Positions 18,105 to 27,784 of a stretch of DNA of 64,000 bases are shown in pieces. This DNA is from Tsukamurella spumae. GTDB lineage: Bacteria; Actinomycetota; Actinomycetes; Mycobacteriales; Mycobacteriaceae. Position numbers and translations under genes: made by a program. How positions within the stretch are numbered: position 1 is the first letter of the stretch; the number at the start of each line of letters is the position of its first letter. The stretch covers positions 1-64,000 of the forward strand of contig NZ_JAAXOQ010000023.1 of NCBI RefSeq assembly GCF_012396015.1. Reading direction: 5' to 3'. The notes under the pieces are model-generated. The model was not told the DNA's origin. It was given only the letters and a program-made list of their open reading frames with translations, and searched no databases.

Positions 18105-18712
18105 TGGCTGCCGCGCCCGCGCGCGCAGGCGGACCCGTCGCGATCCTCATCGGCCCGCCCGGCGCCGGGAAGACCACCATCGGTCGGCGCTTGGCGCGGG
18201 CTCTCCGGGTGGACTTCATCGATATCGACGAGGAGATCGAGCAGCGCGAGGGCCGGCCGATCGGACAGATCTTCGCCACGGACGGTGAGCCCGCGTTCCG
18301 CGCCATCGAGGAGACGGTCACGGCGGAGGTGATCGCCACGCATCCGGGTGTGATCTCGCTCGGCGGTGGTGCGGTCATGTCGGTCGCGACCCGTGAACTC
18401 CTGAAACGACATCAGGTCGTCTATCTGGAACTCACCGACGAGGAGGGGATCCGGCGCACCATCGGGTCCGCCCGTCCACTCCTCAAGAGCGACGATCCGG
18501 CGGCCGCGTACCGGGCCCTCATGGCCCGGCGGACCCCGGTCTACCGCGAACTCGCGACGATCCGCGTCTCCACGGTGGGTCGCGCACCGTCGTCCGTCGT
18601 CCGGCAGGTGCAGCGCCGCCTGAAGGACACCGCCCCCGGGCGGGAACGCCGCGGCCCCTGGCCGAAGCTGCCCGCCGTCCTGCGTACGTCCGCCAAGAAT
18701 CGATCGGAGTAG
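18104..18712 (+). CDS. aroK: Shikimate kinase
   Basis: A 202-residue P-loop kinase that phosphorylates shikimate at the 3-hydroxyl with ATP. Walker A is GPPGAGKTTIGRRLA, shikimate contacts are seen in FIDIDEEIEQREG and FRAIEE, and GGGAVM is conserved. It is about 25 residues longer than the usual 173-176, owing to a basic C-terminal tail (GRERRGPWPKLPAVLRT) of unknown role. It lies between aroC (1-nt overlap) and aroB (3 nt). Confidence 0.95.
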   Translation: MAAAPARAGGPVAILIGPPGAGKTTIGRRLARALRVDFIDIDEEIEQREGRPIGQIFATDGEPAFRAIEETVTAEVIATHPGVISLGGGAVMSVATRELLKRHQVVYLELTDEEGIRRTIGSARPLLKSDDPAAAYRALMARRTPVYRELATIRVSTVGRAPSSVVRQVQRRLKDTAPGRERRGPWPKLPAVLRTSAKNRSE

Positions 18713-18715
18713 TAG

Positions 18716-19828
<1,113 letters not shown>

Positions 19829-19832
19829 AGCA

Positions 19833-20138
19833 CTACCAGCAGAGCTTCCCCGGCTCGACGTACGTGTGGACGGCCAACGCCCACCCGGCGCAGAGCATGA
19901 GCGCTGCGGCGATGCCGAACCACGGGTTGCGGCGCAGCGCTGCGTACGCGCCGAGCGGCGCGGCCCAGAGCGCTCCGGCGGCGGCGGTGGTCGCGACGCC
20001 GCCGAGTCCTCCGCGCGTGCCGGCGCTGCACGTCGTATCGATCGCCGACCACGCGCCCCACCAGGCCAGCCACGCGCACAGCACCGTCCACGCGGCGTAG
20101 CCGACCACGGCCAGTGCGGCGCGCGCCTGGCCGCTCAC
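19833..20138 (-). CDS. Small membrane protein of unknown function
   Basis: A 101-residue protein with three predicted helices (about 7-27, 47-65 and 75-92) and Trp-rich membrane interfaces (AAWTVLCAWLAWWGAW). Two Cys residues flank the second helix. It begins with GTG overlapping the stop of the TetR gene (GTGA), so it is co-transcribed with that repressor. No family recognised. Confidence 0.65.
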   Translation of the reverse strand: MSGQARAALAVVGYAAWTVLCAWLAWWGAWSAIDTTCSAGTRGGLGGVATTAAAGALWAAPLGAYAALRRNPWFGIAAALMLCAGWALAVHTYVEPGKLCW

Positions 20139-20812
20139 GGCGCCTCCGGGAGGCCGAGAAGGTCCGCAGAGCGGGTCAGTGTGTATTCGAACAACGCGTC
20201 CGCGGGCTCGAGTGTGTTCGCGAACTGCCCGAACAACTCGAAGCTCACGGCGCCGAACAGCTGGGTCCAGGCGATGATGCCGAGGGCGAGCTGGGCGGGG
20301 TCGCCGCCCGGGGCGACCGCCTCGGCGACGGCGCGCAGCTGTTCGTCGAGCACGCCCGACGGTGCCGGTGCCCCGCCGTGCCCGGTCGCCGCGATCCGGG
20401 CGAGGGTCCCCGAGGTGCGGATCGCCGCGGCGGTCGTCTCCGCCGGTGCGTGATAGCCGGGCACGGGGGAGCCGTAGAGCAGCGTGTACTCGTGCGGGTG
20501 GTCCAGGGCCCAGCGACGGACAGCCCGGGCCGCGGCGATCCAGCGGTCGCGGGGCTCCGCAGCGGCCGAGTCGGCGGCCACCACCGCATCGCCGAGGGAC
20601 TCGTAGGCCTCGGTGATGAGCGTGGTGAGCAGCGCATCGCGGCTCGGGAAATACCGGTACACGGCCGACGAGGCGAGCCCCAGGTCCCGGGCCACGGCGC
20701 GTAGCGAGAGCGCCGCGGCGCCCACCTCGCGGAGCTGCTCCCGCGCGCTGCGGATGATCTCGGCGGTCAGTTCGGCGCGGGCGCGCTCGCGGGCGGTCAG
20801 GGAGGCGTTCAC
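20135..20812 (-). CDS. TetR-family regulator (TetR_C_13-like ligand domain)
   Basis: A 225-residue repressor with a canonical HTH (SLRAVARDLGLASSAVYRYF, residues about 35-54). The C-terminal domain has the WALDHPHEYTLLYGSPVPGY pattern typical of a large actinobacterial TetR subgroup. The GTG at 20812 starts the HTH-proximal sequence directly; the open frame upstream covers the divergent promoter and is not coding. It is divergent from a deazaflavin oxidoreductase gene, with two matching palindromes between them. Confidence 0.87.
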   Translation of the reverse strand: MNASLTARERARAELTAEIIRSAREQLREVGAAALSLRAVARDLGLASSAVYRYFPSRDALLTTLITEAYESLGDAVVAADSAAAEPRDRWIAAARAVRRWALDHPHEYTLLYGSPVPGYHAPAETTAAAIRTSGTLARIAATGHGGAPAPSGVLDEQLRAVAEAVAPGGDPAQLALGIIAWTQLFGAVSFELFGQFANTLEPADALFEYTLTRSADLLGLPEAP

Positions 20813-20841
20813 CTCTCGATCATTGCACTGATCGGAAACGC

Positions 20842-20905
20842 GAGCACTGCTCTTGACAAAGCTGCACAGCAGACGGAGCATAGATCTAATACAAGAGCAA
20901 TGCTC
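20842..20905. promoter_or_regulatory. Twin TetR operators GAGCAnTGCTC in a divergent promoter
   Basis: Two 11-bp palindromes, GAGCACTGCTC (20842-20852) and GAGCAATGCTC (20895-20905), are centred 53 bp apart, about five helical turns. The first touches TTGACA (20853-20858), a perfect -35 for the plus-strand gene; the second lies close to its start. They are almost certainly the binding sites of the adjacent TetR protein, so both the repressor and the oxidoreductase should be controlled. No strong -10 for the TTGACA was found. Confidence 0.75.
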
Positions 20906-20921
20906 ACAGTTGGAGGATCTC

Positions 20922-21374
20922 ATGACCGCACCCGCCGCCACCGTCCGCCCCGGCCGGACCGCCACCGCGTTCAACAACACCGTCGCCTGGCTCGCCCGCC
21001 GCGGCGTGTCGGTCTACGGCAGTAGGGAACTCGCCGTCCGTGGGCGGAAGTCGGGCGAGTGGCGGACGGTACCCGTCAACGTCCTCGTCGTCGACGGCGC
21101 CGAGTACCTCGTCGCGGCGCGGGGCCTCACGCAGTGGGTGCGCAACATGCGGGCCGCGGGCGCGGGCGAACTGCGGCTGGGGCGCACCGTCGAACCGATC
21201 ATCGCGACCGAGGTCGTCGACGCGGCGGCGAAGGTGCCGGTCCTGCGCGCGTACCTCCGCAAGTGGGCGTGGGAGGTCGGTGCGTTCTTCCCGGGCCTGA
21301 GTGCCGACAGCACCGATGACGAGCTCGCCGCGGCAGCGGACCGCTACCCGGTCTTCGCGATCCGGCGCGCGTGA
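20922..21374 (+). CDS. F420/deazaflavin-dependent nitroreductase-family oxidoreductase
   Basis: A 150-residue protein of the Ddn/nitroreductase family with the split beta-barrel fold. Typical blocks are LAVRGRKSGEWRTVPVNVLV and YLVAARGLTQWVRNMRAAG, which bind F420 and the substrate in M. tuberculosis Ddn relatives. GGAGG precedes ATG by 5 nt. It is the divergent target of the TetR gene, so it may be induced by a quinone-like or aromatic compound; that is inference. Confidence 0.85.
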   Translation: MTAPAATVRPGRTATAFNNTVAWLARRGVSVYGSRELAVRGRKSGEWRTVPVNVLVVDGAEYLVAARGLTQWVRNMRAAGAGELRLGRTVEPIIATEVVDAAAKVPVLRAYLRKWAWEVGAFFPGLSADSTDDELAAAADRYPVFAIRRA

Positions 21375-21414
21375 TGCGACCTGCCGACCCGATCGCGCCG
21401 GTACCGTCGCAGGG

Positions 21415-21951
21415 GTGAAGGCGACGAGGTCGATCGATCAGGACACGGGCGAGCTGGAGGTACACACCGGCGTCGCCGGTCGATCGGCGCGGCTCGGGCA
21501 TCGCCTGGTGCTCGCGGCCCGCTCCTGGCAGGCGGTCGTGCAGCTCGACGACGAGCGTCCGGTCGCGCTCACCGTGACGGTCCGCGCCGGATCGCTCGAG
21601 GTGACCTCCGGCGAGGGTGGCCTCACGCCGCTCAGCGCGCCGGAGCGGGCCGTCGCCACGGCGAACGCGCACCGCTCGCTCCAGGTGAAGAAGTACCCCG
21701 CGATCGAATTCCGATCGGATTCGATCGAGCCCTCGGAGAACGGCTTCCGTGTGCGGGGCGGACTCACGATCTGCGGGGCGGAGCGGCCGTGCGAATTCCC
21801 GCTCGACTACGAGGCGGGTGCGCCGGCCCCCACGCTCGCTGTGGCGGTGCCGGTGCGCCAGACGGATTTCGGGGTCAAGCCCTTCTCGCTCATGATGGGC
21901 ACCCTGCAGGTGGCCGACGAGGTCACGGTCGTCGCGCGCGCGACGGTGTGA
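21415..21951 (+). CDS. YceI-like lipocalin-fold protein
   Basis: A 178-residue protein with the YceI pattern: alternating strands, SLQVKKYPAIEFRSDSIE (the conserved K-P-I-F-S segment), and a final strand PVRQTDFGVKPFSLMMGTLQ. YceI proteins bind isoprenoids or amphiphiles and are often secreted, but no signal peptide is visible here. The GTG start has TACCGT 7 nt upstream (21402-21407), a leaderless arrangement. The family call is good; the ligand is unknown. Confidence 0.75.
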   Translation: MKATRSIDQDTGELEVHTGVAGRSARLGHRLVLAARSWQAVVQLDDERPVALTVTVRAGSLEVTSGEGGLTPLSAPERAVATANAHRSLQVKKYPAIEFRSDSIEPSENGFRVRGGLTICGAERPCEFPLDYEAGAPAPTLAVAVPVRQTDFGVKPFSLMMGTLQVADEVTVVARATV

Positions 21952-21969
21952 CCGCGCGTACCTCCGCGA

Positions 21970-21975
21970 TACCGT
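21970..21975 (+). promoter_or_regulatory. -10 hexamer of a leaderless promoter
   Basis: TACCGT is followed by 7 nt (GGGAGGC) and the ATG at 21983. The GGAGG here is too close to the ATG to act as a normal ribosome site, which supports a leaderless reading. Confidence 0.5.
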
Positions 21976-21982
21976 GGGAGGC

Positions 21983-23083
21983 ATGCCGCAGACGACCACC
22001 GACCACTCCCGCCGGCGCGACACCCTCCGCGCCGCGCTCGCGAGCCACGACCCCGCGCTCGACGCGATTCTCGTCACCAACCTCGACAACGTGCGCTACC
22101 TCGCCGGTTTCACCGGATCCAATGCCGCACTGCTGGTCGCCGCGGACCCGGCCGCCGACGCCATCGCCACGGACGGTCGCTACCTCACCCAGGTCGCCGA
22201 GCAGTCCGGCGATCTCCCGGCCGTCATCGAGCGCGACGTGGCGAAGGCCCTGCTCGCCCGGGCGCGCGCGGCGGGCACGGGCACCGTCGGCTTCGAGGCC
22301 ACTGCGCTGAGCTATGCCGACCACGCCCGCCTCTCCGGCGACGACGTCCCGGACCTGGTGCCCACGACCCGGCTCGTCGAGAGGCTCCGCGAGGTCAAGG
22401 ACGAGGGCGAGATCGAGCTCCTGCGCCGCGCCTGCGCGATCACCGATCAGGCGCTCGCCGCCCTCGTCGAGGAGGGGGCGATCCGCGCGGGCGCCACGGA
22501 GTCGCAGGTGGCGCGGCGGCTCGAGAACCTCATGTACGAGTTCGGCGCCGAGGCCGTCGCCTTCGAGACGATCGTGGCCGCGGGCGCCAACTCGGCGATC
22601 CCGCACCACCGGCCGACCGACGCCGTGCTGGCGGCGGGCGATTTCGTCAAGATCGACTTCGGCGCCCGGTACGGCGGCTATCACGCCGACGAGACCCGGA
22701 CCTTCGTCCTCGGCGCGCCCGCCGACTGGCAGCGCGAGATCTACGACCTGGTGGCGCGTGCTCAGGCGGCGGGTCGGGCCGCGCTGGTCCCGGGCGCGGA
22801 CGTGCGCGACATCGACGCCGCGGCCCGGTCGGTCATCGAGGCCGCGGGGTACGGCGAGCAGTTCGTGCACGGCCTCGGCCACGGCGTCGGGGTGGAGATC
22901 CACGAAGCCCCGACGCTGGGCAAACTCGGCAGCGGTACACTGTCCGACGGTGCTGTGGTCACCGTGGAGCCGGGTGTGTACCTCCCGGGCCGCGGTGGAG
23001 TCCGCATCGAGGACACCCTTGTGGTCCGTGCGGACGGGCCGGAATTGCTGACCCGCACCACCAAGGACTTGATCGCACTCTAG
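21983..23083 (+). CDS. pepQ: Xaa-Pro aminopeptidase/dipeptidase (M24B)
   Basis: A 366-residue pita-bread metallopeptidase that cleaves an N-terminal residue linked to proline. The creatinase-like N-domain (about 1-130) is followed by the catalytic domain with the dinuclear-metal ligands: [17 protein letters not shown] (two Asp), [14 protein letters not shown] (His), [12 protein letters not shown] (Glu) and GVRIEDTL (Glu). It begins the pepQ-efp-nusB group conserved in Mycobacteriales. The in-frame GTG at 21974 is rejected because it lies within the -10 hexamer. Confidence 0.95.
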   Translation: MPQTTTDHSRRRDTLRAALASHDPALDAILVTNLDNVRYLAGFTGSNAALLVAADPAADAIATDGRYLTQVAEQSGDLPAVIERDVAKALLARARAAGTGTVGFEATALSYADHARLSGDDVPDLVPTTRLVERLREVKDEGEIELLRRACAITDQALAALVEEGAIRAGATESQVARRLENLMYEFGAEAVAFETIVAAGANSAIPHHRPTDAVLAAGDFVKIDFGARYGGYHADETRTFVLGAPADWQREIYDLVARAQAAGRAALVPGADVRDIDAAARSVIEAAGYGEQFVHGLGHGVGVEIHEAPTLGKLGSGTLSDGAVVTVEPGVYLPGRGGVRIEDTLVVRADGPELLTRTTKDLIAL

Positions 23084-23097
23084 GAGAATTGACACCC

Positions 23098-23661
23098 GTG
23101 GCATCGACTGCTGATTTCAAGAACGGACTGGTCCTCAACCAGGAGGGCCAGCTCTGGCAGATCATCGAGTTCCAGCACGTCAAGCCGGGCAAGGGGCCCG
23201 CCTTCGTGCGTACCAAGCTCAAGAACGTGGTCTCCGGCAAGACGGTCGACAAGACCTTCAACGCCGGCGTCAAGGTCGAGGTCGCCACCGTCGATCGTCG
23301 TGACTTCAGCTACCTGTACCACGACGGCACCGACTACGTGTTCATGGACGCCGAGACCTACGACCAGATCAACCTGGACGAGAGCAAGGTCGGCGACGGC
23401 GCGAAGTTCCTGCTGGAGAACATGCAGGTCCAGATCTCGATGCACGAGGGCGAGGCGCTGTTCGTCGAGCTTCCGCTCTCGGCCGAGTTCGTCGTCCAGC
23501 ACACCGACCCGGGCCTGCAGGGCGACCGCTCCACCGGCGGCACCAAGCCCGCCACGCTGGAGACCGGTGCCGAGATCAACGTCCCGCTGTTCATCAACAC
23601 GGGCGACAAGCTCAAGGTCGACACGCGCGACGGCAGCTACCTGGGGCGCGTGAACTCCTAA
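23098..23661 (+). CDS. efp: Translation elongation factor P
   Basis: A 187-residue factor that relieves ribosome stalling at polyproline. The N-terminal KOW-like domain, the tip loop [17 protein letters not shown] (Lys in PGKG is the site modified in other phyla), and two OB domains are intact to the end ([17 protein letters not shown]). GTG start; AGGAGA overlaps the pepQ stop codon, 10 nt upstream. It is followed directly by nusB with no gap. Confidence 0.97.
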   Translation: MASTADFKNGLVLNQEGQLWQIIEFQHVKPGKGPAFVRTKLKNVVSGKTVDKTFNAGVKVEVATVDRRDFSYLYHDGTDYVFMDAETYDQINLDESKVGDGAKFLLENMQVQISMHEGEALFVELPLSAEFVVQHTDPGLQGDRSTGGTKPATLETGAEINVPLFINTGDKLKVDTRDGSYLGRVNS

Positions 23662-24171
23662 GTGCCCGAGCAGTCTGAGAACTCCCGCTCCACCAAGGGG
23701 CCGAAGAAGTCCGGCGCCCGCCACCGTGCGCGCAAGCGCGCCGTCGACCTGCTGTTCGAGGCGGAGGCGCGCGGCGTCACCGACCTCGACGGCATGCTGG
23801 CCGAGCGCCGGCAGCTCGCGGCCGAGGACGCCGCGGTCGCGCCCGTGTCGGAGTACACGGCGACCCTGGTCACCGGGGTCGGGCTCGACCTCGGCCAGCT
23901 CGACTCGGTGATCTCCTCGCACCTGACCGGCTGGACGCTCACGCGCCTCCCGGCGGTGGATCGCGCCATCATGCGCATCGCCGTGTGGGAGCTGTTCAAC
24001 GCCGTCGACGTGCCCCCGGCCGTGGTGGTCGACGAGGCGGTCGAGCTCGCGAAGGAACTGTCGACCGACGAGTCGCCGACCTACCTCAACGGCGTGCTCG
24101 GCAAGGTCGCCACGCTCGCTCCGCAGGTGCGATCCGCGGCCGCGGCCCAGCCCGCCGACCGCGCGGAGTAG
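23662..24171 (+). CDS. nusB: Transcription antitermination factor NusB
   Basis: A 169-residue all-helical protein that binds boxA RNA with NusE in rRNA antitermination. [16 protein letters not shown] at about 16-31 is the NusB start motif, and the C-terminal half has [20 protein letters not shown] and [20 protein letters not shown], both diagnostic. It has a longer basic N-terminus than E. coli NusB. GTG start abuts the efp stop. It is convergent with the GMC oxidoreductase, 5 nt between stops. Confidence 0.96.
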   Translation: MPEQSENSRSTKGPKKSGARHRARKRAVDLLFEAEARGVTDLDGMLAERRQLAAEDAAVAPVSEYTATLVTGVGLDLGQLDSVISSHLTGWTLTRLPAVDRAIMRIAVWELFNAVDVPPAVVVDEAVELAKELSTDESPTYLNGVLGKVATLAPQVRSAAAAQPADRAE

Positions 24172-24176
24172 TCCCG

Positions 24177-26141
24177 CTACCCCTTCAGGCGCGCGGCCAG
24201 GGCCCGTGCATTGCGGAGCGCGAGGGCCTGCACGACCCCGATCGGGTGCACCCCGCTCGCGGTGGGCAGCATCGATGCGTCGGCGATGACGACGTTCGGC
24301 ACATCCCACAGCGCGCCCTCGGGGTTCGCCGCGCCGCGGCGCTCCGACGAGGCCATCCGGGCGGTGCTCATCGGGTCGGTCGCGCCGAGCGCGATCTCAC
24401 CCACCCCGTAGCCCGCGGCGTGCGAGCGCTGGAGGAACTCCTCCAGCGGCCGGTCGCCGGGCACGTAGTCGCCGCCGCGCTGCTGCCCGGTGAAGATCCT
24501 CCGCGCGCCCGCCGCCTCGAGGATCCGCACCGCCGTGTCGACGCCCGTCCGCAGGTGCGCACGGTCGGCCTCCGCCAACTCGTACCGCACGGAGGGCTCA
24601 CCGGCGGCGTCCATGACGACCTCGCCGGCGCCGCGGTCGCGGAGCATCACCCGCACCATCGACAGGTGCGGGAGCTGGCGCATCACGTTCAGGTGCTCGA
24701 CGGGGTTGCGCCAGGGTACGAAGCTGGACGCCAGCACCGGCGTCAACGGGATGGTCTCGTAGCGGACGCCGAAGCCCTTTCCGTCGAGGTCCGCGTGCGC
24801 ATCGCTGAATCTCGTGGAGGGCGGGCCCGACCACGGGGCGATCAGGTCGCCGAACAGGCCCAACGCCGTCGCCGTGGGGTGCAGGTGCAGGTGCTTGCCC
24901 ACGTGTGAGCCGCCGATCCCGGACCGGCTCAGCAGGGCCGGGGTCTCGAAGCCGCCGGCGGCCACGACGACGGCGCTGCACTTGACGGTGAGCCACGAGC
25001 CGCCGGACGTCCGCGCGATCACCGTCCGGGCCCGACCGCCCTGCGTCTCGATGGACCGGGCCTGCGCGCCCGTCACGATGCGCGCGCCGCGCTTCTCCGC
25101 GTCGCGCAGCCACGTCCGTCCCGCGTCCTGCTTCGCTGCGATCCGGCTGGCCGGCCCCCACCGGCCGTCGGCCTCGCCGTCGTCCGCCAGGCCGACGGTG
25201 CGCACGGGCAGGCCGAGTTCCAGGCAGCCCCGCTCGAGCAGCACGTCCCGGTGCGACGGTGCGCCGGCTCCCTCGGTGACCCCCGAGCGCCGCCAGACCT
25301 CGTCCAGAACGGCGTCGAGCGAGGGCCCGGTGTCCACGCCGCGGGCGGCCCAGTCGGTCCGCACCTCGTCCGGGATCCGGTAGTACCCGCCGTGGGAGAC
25401 GACGGTGCCGCCGCCGAGGCAGCGCGCCGCGAGGAGATAGGACTGCGCGTTCTCGGTCCAGAAGGGTCCGGGCGCGTAGAGCCGGGAGAGGTTGTCGTGA
25501 TCGGAATCGCCCGCCTCCGTGGGGGAGACGTAGTCGCCGCGTTCGAGGACGAGGACGTCGAGCCCGGCCTCGGCGAGCGCGGCGGCGGCGACGGCGCCGC
25601 CCGCGCCGGAACCGATCACGACCACATCGCACGCCGTGGACGCGTCGATCTCGTACCGGGTGGGGGAGAGCGGGCGCAGTGCCCGCATGGCGCGGGCCCG
25701 CGGCTTCTTCATCGGCGCCTGCCGCGGGTAGCCGATCGCGGCCATCAGTTCGGCGCCCGGCCCGTGCTGGCCGTCGGCGCCGCCGGCCGCGTAGTACGCG
25801 AGGAGCGCGACGTTGCGCAGCCGTTTGAACAGCATCCGCTTCTGGACGAACCGCGACCGGGACAGATCGACCAGGACCCGCTCGCGCTCCGCCGCCGGCA
25901 GGTCCACGAAACGCTGACCGCGGGTGCCCAGGACCGTGGCGCAGAACACCCGGTTGTCGAAGAGGGACAGCGACTGCGAGAGCGTGTTGCCGTCGCTGTC
26001 GCGGGGGCTGCGATCGGCGTAGGAGGCGGCCACGTCACCGGCGCGCAGATCGCTCGCCGAAGGGATGGCCACACCGTCTCCCGGGGCGAACGTGTCGACG
26101 ATCGCGGAGAGCGTCGCGCGCTGCCTGGTCGACAATTCCAT
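24177..26141 (-). CDS. GMC-family flavin oxidoreductase, long-chain alcohol oxidase-like
   Basis: A 654-residue FAD enzyme. The dinucleotide motif VVVIGSGAGGAVAAAALAEAG is not at the N-terminus but begins at about residue 170, as in plant and fungal long-chain alcohol oxidases, which carry a similar helical N-terminal region (TLSAIVDTFAPGDG). The GMC substrate part follows (LGGGTVVSHGGYYRIPDE) and the C-terminal block VVIADASMLPTASGVHP closes the flavin site. No signal peptide is visible. Start at ATG 26141 is supported by TACGTT 6 nt upstream on the minus strand (26148-26153). The substrate is likely a hydrophobic alcohol, by family only. Confidence 0.82.
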   Translation of the reverse strand: MELSTRQRATLSAIVDTFAPGDGVAIPSASDLRAGDVAASYADRSPRDSDGNTLSQSLSLFDNRVFCATVLGTRGQRFVDLPAAERERVLVDLSRSRFVQKRMLFKRLRNVALLAYYAAGGADGQHGPGAELMAAIGYPRQAPMKKPRARAMRALRPLSPTRYEIDASTACDVVVIGSGAGGAVAAAALAEAGLDVLVLERGDYVSPTEAGDSDHDNLSRLYAPGPFWTENAQSYLLAARCLGGGTVVSHGGYYRIPDEVRTDWAARGVDTGPSLDAVLDEVWRRSGVTEGAGAPSHRDVLLERGCLELGLPVRTVGLADDGEADGRWGPASRIAAKQDAGRTWLRDAEKRGARIVTGAQARSIETQGGRARTVIARTSGGSWLTVKCSAVVVAAGGFETPALLSRSGIGGSHVGKHLHLHPTATALGLFGDLIAPWSGPPSTRFSDAHADLDGKGFGVRYETIPLTPVLASSFVPWRNPVEHLNVMRQLPHLSMVRVMLRDRGAGEVVMDAAGEPSVRYELAEADRAHLRTGVDTAVRILEAAGARRIFTGQQRGGDYVPGDRPLEEFLQRSHAAGYGVGEIALGATDPMSTARMASSERRGAANPEGALWDVPNVVIADASMLPTASGVHPIGVVQALALRNARALAARLKG

Positions 26142-26157
26142 GACCTGAACGTACTGG

Positions 26158-26163
26158 TATGCT
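26158..26163 (+). promoter_or_regulatory. Likely pyr operon promoter (extended -10)
   Basis: TGGTATGCT contains the -10 hexamer TATGCT with an upstream TG. Transcription from about 26170 would give a leader of about 73 nt containing both PyrR loops. It is back to back with the promoter of the GMC gene. Confidence 0.45.
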
Positions 26164-26192
26164 TCGTGGTGCATCAAGGCATCCTTTGAAGT

Positions 26193-26232
26193 CCGTCCGG
26201 AGAGGCGGAGCGAGCCGTCCGGAGAGGCGGAG
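26193..26232 (+). promoter_or_regulatory. Two tandem PyrR-binding RNA loops in the pyr leader
   Basis: The 18-nt sequence CCGTCCGGAGAGGCGGAG occurs twice, at 26193-26210 and 26215-26232. Each copy folds as a short CCG/CGG-type stem holding the UCCnGAGAGGC-like loop that PyrR recognises in Bacillus and mycobacteria. The second copy ends at the ribosome site AAGGAGG (26233-26239) for the pyrR GTG. In M. smegmatis PyrR represses pyr translation by binding one such site over the ribosome site; here the site is doubled. Confidence 0.85.
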
Positions 26233-26243
26233 AAGGAGGTCAC

Positions 26244-26831
26244 GTGGCTCGGGAACTCATGTCCGCGGCCGATGTCACCAGGACGGTGGCACGGATCGCG
26301 CATCAGATCATCGAGAAGACGGCCTTAGACACCGATTCGGGTGACGGCACCCCGAATCCCCGCGTCGTCATCTTCGGCATCCCTACGCGCGGTGCGGTTC
26401 TCGCGGCGCGGTTGGCCGCGCACATCGAGGAGTTCTCCGGCGTGGCGGTACCCGTCGGCCACCTCGACATCACCCTCTACCGCGACGATCTGCGGCACAA
26501 GCCGCACCGTCCCCTTGAGCGCACCACGGTGCCGCCGCAGGGGGTCGACGGTGCCCTCGTCGTCCTCGTCGACGACGTGCTGTTCTCGGGCCGGACGGTG
26601 CGCGCCGCACTGGACTCGTTGCGCGACATCGGGCGCCCCGCCGCCGTGCAGCTCGCGGTCCTCGTGGACCGCGGGCACCGGCAGCTGCCGATCCGCGCCG
26701 ACTACGTCGGCAAGAACATCCCCACCTCCCGCCAGGAGGACGTCCAGGTCCGGCTGCTGGAGAAGGACGGTGAGGACTCCGTGCTGATCTCGGAGCTGCC
26801 CGAGACGGGTTCGACGGAGGTCGACCGGTGA
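26244..26831 (+). CDS. pyrR: Bifunctional pyr regulator / uracil phosphoribosyltransferase PyrR
   Basis: A 195-residue type I PRTase-fold protein. The PRPP loop is [18 protein letters not shown], and basic RNA-binding residues lie around [16 protein letters not shown]. It binds UMP or UTP and then its RNA loops in the pyr leader to shut off pyrimidine synthesis. It is the first gene of pyrR-pyrB-pyrC-orf-carA-carB-pyrF. GTG start with AAGGAGG 4 nt upstream. It overlaps pyrB by 4 nt. Confidence 0.96.
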   Translation: MARELMSAADVTRTVARIAHQIIEKTALDTDSGDGTPNPRVVIFGIPTRGAVLAARLAAHIEEFSGVAVPVGHLDITLYRDDLRHKPHRPLERTTVPPQGVDGALVVLVDDVLFSGRTVRAALDSLRDIGRPAAVQLAVLVDRGHRQLPIRADYVGKNIPTSRQEDVQVRLLEKDGEDSVLISELPETGSTEVDR

Positions 26832-27784
26832 CCAAGCACCTGTTGTCCGCGGCGGATCTGTCGCGCGCGGAGGCCGAGGAGATCCTCGACGAGGCCGACC
26901 GGTTGCAGCAGGCGCTGCTCGGTCGCGAGGTCAAGAAGCTGCCCACCCTGCGGGGCCGCACCGTGATGACGGTGTTCTACGAGAACTCCACCCGCACCCG
27001 CGTCTCCTTCGAGGTCGCGGGCAAGTGGATGAGCGCGGACGTGATCAACGTCTCCGCCTCCGGCAGCTCGGTCGCCAAGGGCGAGTCGCTGCGCGATACC
27101 GCGTTGACCCTGCACGCGGCCGGCGCCGACGCGCTGATCGTCCGGCACCCGGCATCGGGTGCGGCGCAACAGATCGCGTCGTGGACGAACTCGGCGGCCG
27201 CCCTCGGCGGTCTGCCCGGACCGGTCGTCATCAACGCCGGCGACGGCATGCACGAGCACCCCACGCAGGCCCTGCTCGACGCGCTCACGCTGCGGCAGCG
27301 GCTCGGTCATCTCGAGGGGCGCCGCGTCGTCATCGTCGGTGACGTCCTGCACAGCCGGGTCGCCCGGTCGAACGCGCTGCTGCTGTCCACCCTCGGTGCC
27401 GAGGTGGTCCTGGTGGCGCCCCGCACGCTGGTGCCGGTGGGCGTGGAGACCTGGCCGGTCACCGTCGCCGATTCGCTCGAGGCCGAGCTGCCCGGCGCCG
27501 ACGCGGTGATGATGCTGCGGGTGCAGGCAGAGCGGATGAACGGTGGCTTCTTCCCGAGCGAACGCGAGTACTCGGTCCGCTTCGGACTGAACGCGCAGCG
27601 CGCCGCGCTGCTGCCCGAGCACGCTGTCGTGCTGCACCCCGGTCCGATGCTCCGCGGCATGGAGATCGGCTACTCGGTCGCGGATTCCGCGCAGGCCGCG
27701 ATCCTGCAGCAGGTCAACAACGGCGTGCACGTCCGCATGGCGGTGCTCTTCCACCTGCTGGCGAAGGAAGGATCCCCCGAATGA
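26828..27784 (+). CDS. pyrB: Aspartate carbamoyltransferase catalytic subunit
   Basis: A 318-residue enzyme that joins carbamoyl phosphate to aspartate, the committed step of pyrimidine synthesis. Carbamoyl-phosphate contacts [16 protein letters not shown] and [17 protein letters not shown], plus the substrate loop [10 protein letters not shown], are intact. No pyrI regulatory subunit is present, so control rests on PyrR. GTG start in a GTGA overlap with pyrR. Confidence 0.97.
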   Translation: MTKHLLSAADLSRAEAEEILDEADRLQQALLGREVKKLPTLRGRTVMTVFYENSTRTRVSFEVAGKWMSADVINVSASGSSVAKGESLRDTALTLHAAGADALIVRHPASGAAQQIASWTNSAAALGGLPGPVVINAGDGMHEHPTQALLDALTLRQRLGHLEGRRVVIVGDVLHSRVARSNALLLSTLGAEVVLVAPRTLVPVGVETWPVTVADSLEAELPGADAVMMLRVQAERMNGGFFPSEREYSVRFGLNAQRAALLPEHAVVLHPGPMLRGMEIGYSVADSAQAAILQQVNNGVHVRMAVLFHLLAKEGSPE

